From NCBI GenBank assembly GCA_948468465.1, contig CAOKJJ010000059.1:1-27138 (forward strand): a stretch of DNA of 27,138 nucleotides. Direction: 5' to 3'. The DNA comes from an uncultured Eubacterium sp. GTDB taxonomy: Bacteria > Bacillota_A > Clostridia > Lachnospirales > Lachnospiraceae. This document shows, in pieces, positions 14,389 through 22,223 of the stretch. The position numbers were made by a program, and so were the translations under genes. The number at the start of each line of letters is the position of its first letter. The stretch's first letter is position 1. Under the pieces are notes generated by a model, which was given only the letters and a program-made list of their open reading frames with translations, had not been told where the DNA came from and did not search any database.

Positions 14389-15096
14389 TCAGGTTACGGA
14401 AAGCATGTTGTAAAGTTTCAGCAGCCGGATATCTTCTTTTGATACCTTTAATTTTTTTACAAGTTCTAAATCTTCTTTCAAAGGGGTTCTGGAAAACAGC
14501 ATTTTCATCGCAATCGGCATCATCGGGCGGGATGAAAAGCCGTTCCATAACCCCCATTTTGTATCTGCATCCAGATAGGAGGCCAGGATCTGCACGCTGG
14601 CTTTTTCCATCGGGTGGTCCTGGTTTGTGAGGACAATGTTTGTCACGGCATCGTAATGTTCAATGTATCCCCAGTAAGTATTTTCGCAGTGCTGGTACCG
14701 GCTGAAGTCTGTAAAGTTCATGTACATCATGATTTTATACTGGTTATGCAGCGTTTCCGAAAGCACGTCAAAGACACAGCGCATAATCTGGTTGATCCTT
14801 CCGTCAAATACGTAAGAATAAAACTGGGAGACGCCTTCAAAAAATGCCGGGTGGTTCCCTTCCGATCCAAGCGCCGTCCTGTCCGGGCGGCAGTATAAAA
14901 GCTGTTCGACATGAATGTGGAGCGCATCTGCGATTTCATATAACGTTTCAATATCGACAGCGATTTCCCCTTTTTCATATTTGGAAATGGCTGACTTGCT
15001 TTTGCAGATGATTTTAGAGAGATCATCCAGCGTGAAATGCCTCATTTTGCGGAAATTGCGGATGCGTTTCCCGATTTCCATGCTGATTTCTGACAT
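14389..15096 (-). CDS. XRE-family helix-turn-helix regulator with large C-terminal domain
   Basis: The 235-residue protein has an N-terminal Cro/CI-type domain (residues about 7-66: IGKRIRNFRKMRHFTLDDLS, KSKSAISKYEKGEIAVDIET, LYEIADALHIHVEQLL). About 165 residues of unrecognised, aromatic-rich sequence follow (SQFYSYVFDGRINQIMRCVF ... YMNFTDFSRYQ), which may bind a ligand. It is transcribed divergently from the MalY/PatB operon, separated by 250 bases. This is the usual arrangement of a local regulator and its target. The ribosome site is AGGAGG on the minus strand. Confidence 0.82.
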   Translation of the reverse strand: MSEISMEIGKRIRNFRKMRHFTLDDLSKIICKSKSAISKYEKGEIAVDIETLYEIADALHIHVEQLLYCRPDRTALGSEGNHPAFFEGVSQFYSYVFDGRINQIMRCVFDVLSETLHNQYKIMMYMNFTDFSRYQHCENTYWGYIEHYDAVTNIVLTNQDHPMEKASVQILASYLDADTKWGLWNGFSSRPMMPIAMKMLFSRTPLKEDLELVKKLKVSKEDIRLLKLYNMLSVT

Positions 15097-15267
15097 AGGG
15101 CAGTCCTCCTGACAGTGCTGTAATTAAAAGTATCATAAAAATACAAAATTTGGTGATTTTTCTGCTTTTTACATAACATAATCCAATTTTATCACTTTAC
15201 GCACAAAAAATCAACTGTGAAGAAAAAAACAGCATAATAATTCCACCCACACGAAACAGAGGGTGTT

Positions 15268-15296
15268 TTGACCATTCTGGAACAGGCTGTTAAAAT
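15268..15296 (+). promoter_or_regulatory. Promoter of the C-S lyase operon
   Basis: TTGACC (15268-15273), exactly 17 bases and TAAAAT (15291-15296) lie 50 bases before the start at 15347. The surrounding 250-base divergent region is AT-rich and probably also contains the XRE regulator's site, but no clear dyad was picked out. Confidence 0.6.
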
Positions 15297-15346
15297 CATG
15301 TTACACGATACGAAATACATAAAAAAGAAGAAGGGAGAAAGGAAAA

Positions 15347-16567
15347 ATGTACAATTTTGATGAAATTATTGACAGGCAGCATACCAATTCCATGAATACT
15401 GATGGATTCCGTGATTACATCTTCCATGCGGATGATTCGATGGAATTCCCTTACAGGGATGAGGAATTTATCCGCATGTGGGTGGCGGACATGGAATTTG
15501 CAACGCCGGACGTGGTCATTGACGGCATACGGGAACGTCTGGATAAACGTATTTTCGGCTACACGCGCGTATTTGAAAAAAGCTATTATGAGGCATTTTC
15601 TGACTGGTGCTGTAAGCGCTATGGATGGAGTTTTGAGAAAGGGCAGCTGGTGATGTCAAACGGGATTATTCCGGCGCTGTATGAAATGGTGGATTATATC
15701 TGCCAGCCGGATGAGAAGGTGCTGTTTTTAACACCGTCCTATGCTTATTTTAAATATGCGGCGGACTATAACAGCAGGGCGTATGTCTGTTCTGATCTAA
15801 AGAATGAAGACGGGTATTATAAGATCGATTTTGAGGACTTCGAACGCAAGGCTTCCGATGAAAAGACAACGCTGTTTATTTTCTGCCATCCGCATAATCC
15901 AAGCGGGCGCGTATGGAAAGAGGATGAACTGAAGAAACTGGCTGAAATCATTGAGAGGCATCATCTGTGGGTGATTTCGGATGAAATTCACTGTGATTTA
16001 ATCAGGCTGGACCAGAAGCATATCCCTTTGGGAAAAATCATGCCGGATTATAAACGGCTCGTTACTGCCATGGCTCCAAGCAAAACTTTTAACCTGGCCG
16101 GCCTGATGATCTCAAATATTATCATCCGTGATGATACATTAAAAGAAACCTGGCTTAGCCGCCATTACAATTTTGATAATCCGCTGAGTATCGCGGCGGC
16201 GCAGGCAGCCTATGAAAGAGGAAACGTGTGGGTGGAAGAGCTGCGGGCTTATCTGGATGAAAATTTCCGGTTTACCAAAGAGTACCTGAATGAACATCTT
16301 CCAAAAGCGGTATTCCGGATTTCAGAGGCAACGTACCTTGCATGGGTGGATCTGAATGCTTATTTTGAACCGGATGAGCACCTGCCGTTATTTTTTGCTT
16401 ACAAAGCCGGGGTGCTGTTAGAAGGCGGAAATATGTTTGTGCAGGGTTCCGACGGGTTCATCCGGCTGAATCTTGCATGTCCGAAATCGGTTCTGGCGGA
16501 AGGGTTAAAGAGGATCTGTGAAGCGGTAAATACAAAACATGGGGAAAAGTATCTGGGGCCGGCTTAA
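15347..16567 (+). CDS. MalY/PatB-type PLP-dependent aminotransferase / cysteine-conjugate beta-lyase
   Basis: The 406-residue fold-type I PLP enzyme matches the MalY/PatB group: MWVADMEFATPDVVIDGI near residue 45, IFGYTRV, the HPHNPSGRVW substrate/cofactor loop, VISDEIHCDL, and the PLP lysine at 246 in APSKTFNLAGL. The C-terminal FIRLNLACPKS carries the carboxylate-binding Arg. Family members cleave C-S bonds of cystathionine and cysteine conjugates, releasing thiol, ammonia and pyruvate through an enamine. It is the first gene of the operon, with a GGGAGAAAGG ribosome site. Length is normal and no damage is seen. Confidence 0.88.
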   Translation: MYNFDEIIDRQHTNSMNTDGFRDYIFHADDSMEFPYRDEEFIRMWVADMEFATPDVVIDGIRERLDKRIFGYTRVFEKSYYEAFSDWCCKRYGWSFEKGQLVMSNGIIPALYEMVDYICQPDEKVLFLTPSYAYFKYAADYNSRAYVCSDLKNEDGYYKIDFEDFERKASDEKTTLFIFCHPHNPSGRVWKEDELKKLAEIIERHHLWVISDEIHCDLIRLDQKHIPLGKIMPDYKRLVTAMAPSKTFNLAGLMISNIIIRDDTLKETWLSRHYNFDNPLSIAAAQAAYERGNVWVEELRAYLDENFRFTKEYLNEHLPKAVFRISEATYLAWVDLNAYFEPDEHLPLFFAYKAGVLLEGGNMFVQGSDGFIRLNLACPKSVLAEGLKRICEAVNTKHGEKYLGPA

Positions 16568-16647
16568 AAAGCCGCAGCTATCAATAAAAGATTTCCTGCG
16601 GGCCGGCTGCACTGCGGCAGCTTGTGCAGGAAGGGAAAGAGGAACAT

Positions 16648-17709
16648 ATGACAGATGCATTACATATAAAAGAAACTGTGTCCAGGTATCAGGGGTATAT
16701 GACAGACATGCGCAGGGAGTTCCACAGGCATCCTGAGATTTCCGGGCAGGAACATCATACAAGGGAAATCCTTGTCCGGGAGATAGAAAGCATGGATATT
16801 CCGTACAGGCTGCTGGCAGGAACCGGGCTGATTGCCATCATCAAAGGCGGAAAGCCTGGAAAACACCGTGTCCTGCGGGCAGATATGGACGCGCTTCCGG
16901 TTCGGGAGGATGATGAGAACTTAAAGCAGAAGAAAGAATGTGTTTCCTGCGTGGAGGGCGTTTCCCATGCCTGCGGGTATGATGCGCATATGGCGATGCT
17001 GCTTGGCACTATGAAGGCACTGAAAGAACTGCAGGATGACATCGAGGGGACGGTTTACTGCTGTTTTGAGGAAGGCGAGGAAACGAACTGCGGCATTGGG
17101 ACTATGATGGAAGCTCTAAAAGAGTATCCGGTCGATGCGTGTTTTGCGCTGCATGTCTATAACGGCCTGGATGCCGGAAAGGTAAATGTGGTTCCGGGGC
17201 CGAGGATGGCCGGCACAGTCGGAATCGGATTTCATATCAAAGGCAGAAGCGGCCACGGCTCCAGGCCGGACCAGGCACTAAATCCGATTATTCCTGCAGC
17301 GCATATCATTACACAGGCTGGTTCCGCATTTGTCAGCCGGCTGGATGTGGAGGAAACGGTAACGCTGGGGTTTGGAATGGTCAGGGCGGGAGAAGCGACA
17401 AATGTAATCCCAGAAGATGCCTATGTAGGAGGGACCGCGAGGTTTTTCAACCGGGAAGTGGCGCTGCAGGTGCAGCGTGCGGCTGTTAAAATCTGCGGGG
17501 AAGATGTGCTGGCAGAATGCGGCAGGTGGTATGCATCAGAATGCTATAGTGCATACCTTGAAAAATATGCAGGCGCACTGGGTTTTCTGGGTATCCGCAA
17601 TGAGGCGTATGGAAGCGGCGCGGCCCACCACAACGAAAAATTTGATATCGATGAATCCGTGCTGTCTCTTGGCGCTTGTACGGAAGCCGCATTTGTTTTT
17701 AGTGACTAA
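16648..17709 (+). CDS. M20D-family amidohydrolase, shortened and probably impaired
   Basis: A 353-residue protein is called from ATG 16648 (AAGAGGAA site). The M20D pattern is clear: MRREFHRHPEISGQE, RADMDALPV, HACGYDAHMAMLLG, the catalytic FEEGEE, ALHVYN, a lid domain with GRSGHGSRPDQALNPI, and AAHHNEKFDIDE. Members (HipO, IAA-amino acid hydrolase, YxeP) remove N-acyl groups from amino acids using two metals. Two defects are visible. The metal-ligand motif CGHD reads CGYD, so the ligand His is Tyr. Roughly 35-40 residues normally lying between the lid domain and the ASEDFS segment are missing (joined near VALQVQRAAVKICGED). ASEDFS itself reads ASECYS. It is likely inactive or much altered, although the frame is open. 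Confidence 0.75.
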   Translation: MTDALHIKETVSRYQGYMTDMRREFHRHPEISGQEHHTREILVREIESMDIPYRLLAGTGLIAIIKGGKPGKHRVLRADMDALPVREDDENLKQKKECVSCVEGVSHACGYDAHMAMLLGTMKALKELQDDIEGTVYCCFEEGEETNCGIGTMMEALKEYPVDACFALHVYNGLDAGKVNVVPGPRMAGTVGIGFHIKGRSGHGSRPDQALNPIIPAAHIITQAGSAFVSRLDVEETVTLGFGMVRAGEATNVIPEDAYVGGTARFFNREVALQVQRAAVKICGEDVLAECGRWYASECYSAYLEKYAGALGFLGIRNEAYGSGAAHHNEKFDIDESVLSLGACTEAAFVFSD

Positions 17710-17727
17710 GGCAGAGGAGGGAAGATC

Positions 17728-19131
17728 ATGAATGAGAAGAAAAAAGCATTCAAGATGCCGCATCTTTTGTGGATTATGTCAGGCATTATTTTATTGTCAT
17801 GTCTTGCCACATACCTGATTCCGGCAGGGCAGTTTCTGACAAATGAAGCGGGCGAGATTATCGGGACGGATTTCCAGTATCTTGGGCATCAGACGCCGGT
17901 CAGCCCCTGAGCTGCACTCATGCTGATGAAGACAGGGCTGGAGGGTGCGGCGACAATCATGTTTGTTGTCATGGTTTCCGGGGCGACAATTAATGTAGTG
18001 CTGGAAACGGGCGCAATGGACGATTTGATGAACTGGGCCGTATATAAGCTGAAAGACAAGGGCGCAGGGCTTTTGATTGCCTTAATGATGACACTGATGG
18101 CGTATCTCGGCGGGTTTGGCGGGACAGATGCACTGATTGCCGTGGTTCCGATCGGCATCCTGTTTTCCAAAAAGCTGAAGCTGGACCCCATCTGTGCACT
18201 GGCGGTGACCACTTTCGCGGCTCTGATCGGGTTCGGCACCGGCCCGGCGCAGCAGGCGACGACACAGATGCTGATGGGCGTGACGCCGTACTCTGCTTTT
18301 TTTACAAGGCTGCTGATTATGAATTTTTTTCTGGCGGTAGCGATTGTTATGGTGCTTCGGTATGTGAAAAAGATCAGGAAGAATCCGGCTGCTTCCCTGA
18401 TGTACAGCGAGGGGTGGAATCTGGATGAGGATGGCGGGGACCTGGATGAGAGCCAGGTGATTAAAAAAGTGGATATGAGCTGGAGAAAAATAGCAGTCAT
18501 TATTATTTTCCTGCTGCAGTATCTGATTATTGCGCTTTATTCCCTGTTAGGCGGCAGCGAGACATTTGATTTTATGATTTCAGTGATGCTGGTAACCATG
18601 ATACTGACGGGCATTGTGGGCGGAATGTCGGCAGAGGAGCTTGGGCAGAGCTTTGCCAAAGGGCTTGCTTCTATGGCATTTGTTGCTTTTGTCATCGGAC
18701 TTGCCAAAGTTATTTCGCTTATTCTCGGGAATGGGAATGTCATCCATACGATTGTCCATGTGCTGATACTGCCGCTGCTGTCATTGCCAAAATCGGTATC
18801 CAGTATTGGGCTGACGGTTATCGTTTCTATCATAAACCCGCTGATACCTTCCGCGACTTCAAAAGCGGCGATTCTGGTTCCAATTATGAAGCCGGTAGCG
18901 GAAGCGCTTGGAATGGAGCTGAATCTTGCAGTTGTAGCATATCAGATGGGTGACAGCTTTACGAACCTGCTTTCCCCGCTGTTAGGGTGGATGGTCGGTT
19001 CCTGTGCCATGGCAGATGTTCCGTTTGCAAAATGGTTCCGCTGGGTATTTCCAAAAGTGCTGCTGTTAATCCTGCTTGCCTGTGTGATTGTATTTATTTT
19101 AACCGTTTCAGGCTGGTCAGGCACAATATAA
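17728..19131 (+). pseudogene. YfcC-type (C4-dicarboxylate/basic amino acid) carrier with an in-frame TGA
   Basis: A start with an excellent GAGGAGGG site opens MNEKKKAFKMPHLLWIMSGI. After 60 codons the frame hits TGA (17908-17910) and then continues in the same frame to 19131 as a polytopic carrier: AALMLMKTGLEGAATIMFVV, YLGGFGGTDALIAVVPIGIL, FGTGPAQQATTQMLMGVTPY, LIPSATSKAAILVPIMKPVA, YQMGDSFTNLLSPLLGW. These are YfcC/DUF-type anaerobic carrier motifs. The context PVSP-stop-AAL makes TGG (Trp) to TGA the simplest change. Without the stop it would be 467 residues, a normal length. ATG 17920 lacks a ribosome site, so the rest is probably poorly made. The expected role was uptake of the substrate for the lyases and amidohydrolase of this operon. 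Confidence 0.75.
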
Positions 19132-19158
19132 AAAATAAGGAAAATGGAGGAAGTTAAA

Positions 19159-19539
19159 ATGGAGAACATGAAGGTAATTAACACAGAAAAGGCGCCGGGC
19201 GCGATCGGGCCATATTCACAGGGGTTTGAAGTAAACGGGATTATTTATACATCCGGGCAGATACCAGTGAACCCGGTATCGGGTGAGGTGCCGGAAGGAA
19301 TCGCAGCGCAGGCGCAGCAAAGCTGTGAGAATGTAGGCGCTATTTTAGAGACAGCCGGAAGCGGTTTTGCAGGTGTATTTAAAACAACCTGCTTCCTTGC
19401 GGATATGGAGGATTTTGCGGCATTCAATGAGGTCTATGCCGGGTATTTTGTATCAAAGCCGGCAAGGAGCTGCGTGGCAGTAAAAACGCTGCCAAAGGGT
19501 GTGCTTTGTGAAATTGAGGCTGCGGCAGTCAGATCATAA
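19159..19539 (+). CDS. ridA: RidA family enamine/imine deaminase
   Basis: A 126-residue protein is called from ATG 19159, preceded by GGAGG at the right distance; the ATG at 19144 has no such site. The RidA signature is intact: APGAIGPYSQGFEVNGIIYT, SGQIPVNP, KPARSCVAVKTLPKG with the substrate-binding Arg, and CEIEAAAV with the Glu. RidA hydrolyses reactive 2-aminoacrylate and similar enamines released by PLP enzymes to the keto acid and ammonia. Its place between two C-S lyases is a direct functional match. It is cytosolic and forms trimers in this family. Confidence 0.9.
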   Translation: MENMKVINTEKAPGAIGPYSQGFEVNGIIYTSGQIPVNPVSGEVPEGIAAQAQQSCENVGAILETAGSGFAGVFKTTCFLADMEDFAAFNEVYAGYFVSKPARSCVAVKTLPKGVLCEIEAAAVRS

Positions 19540-19546
19540 GTGTTGG

Positions 19547-19613
19547 CAGGCTGCATTTTCTGCAGGTGCAAAAGGGTAACGGCAAAAGGTGTGTTCCGGG
19601 AAAATGCAGCCTG
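19547..19613 (+). repeat. 14-base inverted repeat between ridA and the second lyase gene
   Basis: CAGGCTGCATTTTC (19547-19560) and GAAAATGCAGCCTG (19600-19613) are perfect complements around a 39-base loop, filling most of the gap before the next start. No T-run follows. It may protect mRNA ends or attenuate transcription. Confidence 0.5.
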
Positions 19614-19635
19614 GAAAGAGTGAGAGGGCATGTGT

Positions 19636-20826
19636 ATGGATAAACAGGAATTTTTAAATTTGTATTTGACGGACCGGAAAGGAACAGACTGCATGAAATG
19701 GGACGGGCTGGAGGAGAAATTCGGGGAAATGGACCTGACGGCCATGTGGATTGCAGATATGGAGTTCCGGGCGCCGGATGCTGTTCTTGACGCAATGGCG
19801 GGAAGAATCCGCCACGGGATATTTGGCTATTCCATGGTTCCGGATGAGTATTACCGTGTGTTTTCAGACTGGATGGGGCGGCGGTATCATTTTCCGGTAA
19901 AAAAAGAGTGGGTCCGGTTTTCGACCGGGTGCGTGACGGCGATCGCATGGATGATTCATGCATTTACAAAGCCTGGTGATGCCTGCATGATTCTGACGCC
20001 GGTTTATTATCCGTTCCATAATGTAGTCACAAATAACGGCAGGAAGCTGGTAACTGTAGATCTGGATTATGAAAACGGCTATTTTACAATGAACTATGAA
20101 AAAATAGAGAAAGCAGTTACAGAAAACGGGGTTAAGATGTTTATCCAGTGTTCGCCGCACAATCCGGCGGGAAGGGTGTGGAGCGGACAGGAACTGGACC
20201 AGGTGCTTGCAGTCTGCCAAAAACACGGTGTGCTGGTGGTAAGCGATGAAATCCACCAGGATCTGGTGCTTGAGGGGCATTCTTTCATTCCGGCAGCTGC
20301 TGTATCCGGGGGAAAATACCGTGACATTGTCCTTACGCTGTCATCGGCTTCTAAGACATTTAACCTTGCCACGCTGCTGCATTCCCACATTATTATTACA
20401 GAGGAAAGGCTGCGGGAACAATATGACAGGTTTGCAGGCGGCCTGAACCGGACAGAAGTAAGCATTATGGGGATGACGGCCACGCAGGCGGGATATGAAC
20501 GGGGAGAAGAATGGCTGGGGCATGTTTTGGAAATCATTCAGGACAACTACCGCTATCTGAAAGAAGAGTTCAGGAAGCGCCTGCCGCAGGTGACCGTGTG
20601 TGCGCTGGAAGGAACCTATCTAGTGCTTCTGGATCTGAGAAAAGTTGTAAAAGCGGAAGATACCGCAGAGTTTGTACAGAAAAAGTGCAGGCTGGCAGTT
20701 GATTACGGGGAATGGTTTGGCGAAAATTTCAGAGGGTTTATACGGCTGAATCTGGCAACAGATCCCGCATATGTAAAACATGCAGCCGAAAATATCATAA
20801 CGGAGGCTGCAGGATACAGGATGTGA
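19636..20826 (+). CDS. Second MalY/PatB-type PLP-dependent C-S lyase
   Basis: A 396-residue protein is called from ATG 19636; GAGAGG lies 8 bases upstream, whereas the ATG at 19630 is too close to it. Motifs are MWIADMEFRAPDAVLDAM, GIFGYSMVPDEYYRVFSDWM, SPHNPAGRVW, VVSDEIHQDLV, the PLP lysine 240 in ASKTFNLATL, and FIRLNLATDPAY. It is clearly paralogous to the enzyme at 15347 but diverged, so the two may split substrates. No defects are seen. It follows ridA and precedes the truncated branched-chain aminotransferase gene by 25 bases. Confidence 0.87.
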   Translation: MDKQEFLNLYLTDRKGTDCMKWDGLEEKFGEMDLTAMWIADMEFRAPDAVLDAMAGRIRHGIFGYSMVPDEYYRVFSDWMGRRYHFPVKKEWVRFSTGCVTAIAWMIHAFTKPGDACMILTPVYYPFHNVVTNNGRKLVTVDLDYENGYFTMNYEKIEKAVTENGVKMFIQCSPHNPAGRVWSGQELDQVLAVCQKHGVLVVSDEIHQDLVLEGHSFIPAAAVSGGKYRDIVLTLSSASKTFNLATLLHSHIIITEERLREQYDRFAGGLNRTEVSIMGMTATQAGYERGEEWLGHVLEIIQDNYRYLKEEFRKRLPQVTVCALEGTYLVLLDLRKVVKAEDTAEFVQKKCRLAVDYGEWFGENFRGFIRLNLATDPAYVKHAAENIITEAAGYRM

Positions 20827-20851
20827 CTACGGAAAAAGGAGTGTTGATATA

Positions 20852-21163
20852 ATGGATTTGGACTGGAAAAACATAGGGTTTACATATCAAAAGACAGATA
20901 AGAGGTATGTATCTGATTACAGAAACGGAAAATGGGAGGAAGGCAGGCTGACAGAAGATGCGCAGATTGTGCTGCATGAATGTGCCGGAATTATACAGTA
21001 CAGCCAGGGCGTTTTTGAAGGACTGAAGGCATACCGGACGGCAAAAGGGAAAGATGCACGGCCTCAGCAGGAGAAAGTTTTACAGGCTGTTAAAGGAAAA
21101 GAAGAAAAGCGGCTTTACGGCACTATACGGCAGCCGCAGGCTGGTGATCAGGAAAGAGTTTGA
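20852..21163 (+). pseudogene. 5' fragment of a branched-chain amino acid aminotransferase (IlvE-type)
   Basis: It starts MDLDWKNIGFTYQKTDKRYV, SDYRNGKWEEGRL, VLHECAGIIQYSQGVFEGLK, AYRTAKG, the first 65 residues of class-IV PLP branched-chain aminotransferases, with an AAAAAGGAG ribosome site. After about position 21047 homology ends and the frame runs into excisionase-like DNA read in the wrong frame, stopping at 21163. The catalytic lysine and the rest of the roughly 350-residue enzyme are absent. The break coincides with the start of the excisionase/integrase module, which implies insertion or deletion at this junction. Confidence 0.75.
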
Positions 21164-21239
21164 AAAATACCTGGATGGAAATCCGGAAGAAAGGGAGGCG
21201 CTTAAAAATGGCAGCAGGAAAAACAAAGGTGAGGCGTGA
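21054..21239 (+). pseudogene. Excisionase-like (DUF6462-type) DNA-binding protein, N-terminally truncated
   Basis: The 61-codon frame reads HGLSRRKFYRLLKEKKKSGF, TALYGSRRLVIRKEFEKYLD, GNPEEREALKNG. This is the helix-wing pattern of the small DUF6462/excisionase-type proteins that sit next to Tn916-family integrases in clostridial elements. The usual residues before GLSRRKFY are missing, and no ribosome site precedes the ATG at 21054, which lies at the ilvE breakpoint. Its end overlaps the integrase start by 32 bases, unlike the normal spacing, so the 3' junction is also altered. Confidence 0.55.
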
Positions 21240-22062
21240 CGCGAAGCACCGCGTCCTGCGCCCGGCTTTCCAGATGGCGGTTGACGATGACGTGCTGCAT
21301 AAGAACCCGTTCGGCTTTGAGCTGGCAACGGTGGTGGTAAACGACAGCGTGACGCGGGAGGCCATCACAAGGGAGCAGATGCGGAAGTTCCTGAAATTTG
21401 TGCATGATGACAACGTCTACTGCAAATATTATGAAGTGGTGTACATACTTTTCCATACCGGCTTGCGCATATCAGAATTCTGCGGGCTGACGCTGCGGGA
21501 TGTCGACCTTGAGAATAAGGTGTTAAACATAGACCACCAGCTCCAGAGGACTTCCGACATGAGGCTGATCGTGGAATCAACCAAGACCAATGCAGGCACA
21601 CGGAAAATACCCATGACGGATGACGTGGCGCAGTGCTTCCAGGGCATCATCGAGGACAGGGAGCCGCCAAGGTATGAGAAAGTGATAGGCGGATACACGG
21701 GCTTCCTGTTTGTGGATAAAGACTGCAACCCGTTAGTAGCGATGCACTGGGAGCACCGCTTCAACCATATGGTTAAACGCTACAATGACATTTACCGGGT
21801 GCAGATGCCGAACATCACGCCGCATGTATGCCGCCACACTTACTGCAGCAACATGGCGAAGTCAAGCATGAACCCGAAGACGCTGCAGTACCTGATGGGG
21901 CACAGCGATATCGGGGTGACGCTGAATACATACACGCACTTGGGGCTGGAAGATGCAACGGACGAGCTGAAACGGATGGAGGAGCTGGCGGATGCCAGAA
22001 AGGAACTGGAAAAGGCGAAAGAAGAGCTGCCGGTATCGCAGAAGATGTTCCGGGCGATTTGA
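21208..22062 (+). pseudogene. Tyrosine integrase of the Tn916 type, catalytic domain only
   Basis: A 284-residue frame is called from ATG 21208 (GGGAGG site). The catalytic domain is complete: Arg87 in TGLRISEFCGLTL, Lys in STKTNAGTRKIPM, HVCR (His206, Arg209), His232 in MGHSDIGV and the nucleophile Tyr242 in NTYTHLG. The sequence FQMAVDDDVLHKNPFGFELA, VVVNDSVTREAIT is very like Tn916-type Int. Intact relatives are about 380-400 residues. The N-terminal arm-binding domain and most of the core-binding domain are missing, replaced by the excisionase-like frame. It probably cannot recombine alone. A hairpin terminator follows. Confidence 0.75.
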
Positions 22063-22078
22063 ATAGGAAAATGATAAG

Positions 22079-22105
22079 GCGCTCTGCTTTGCAGGGCGTT
22101 TTTTT
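22079..22105 (+). terminator. Terminator after the integrase
   Basis: CGCTCTGC pairs with GCAGGGCG, with one G-T pair, around TTT and is followed by TTTTTTT. It ends the integrase transcript and separates it from the AT-rich cassette. Confidence 0.75.
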
Positions 22106-22173
22106 AGAAATTATTCAATGTTGGGAAAATTTCAATTTTATGTTAAAATGTCTTTTTAAAATGCTGCTAAAAT

Positions 22174-22181
22174 GATATAAT
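22174..22181 (+). promoter_or_regulatory. Extended -10 promoter of the AT-rich cassette
   Basis: TGATATAAT gives an extended -10 with TATAAT at 22176-22181. The -35 region is T-rich without a clear consensus. It lies 43 bases before the radical SAM start. Confidence 0.45.
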
Positions 22182-22223
22182 TAATCCAATTGAAGGCAAA
22201 GTAGAAAGAAAAGTGGTACTAGA

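Noticed and set aside
17908..17910. TGA in the carrier gene as recoded Trp or selenocysteine
   Set aside because: Many other genes here end in TGA, so it is a stop in this organism. No SECIS-like hairpin was seen, and the family position fits Trp, not Cys.
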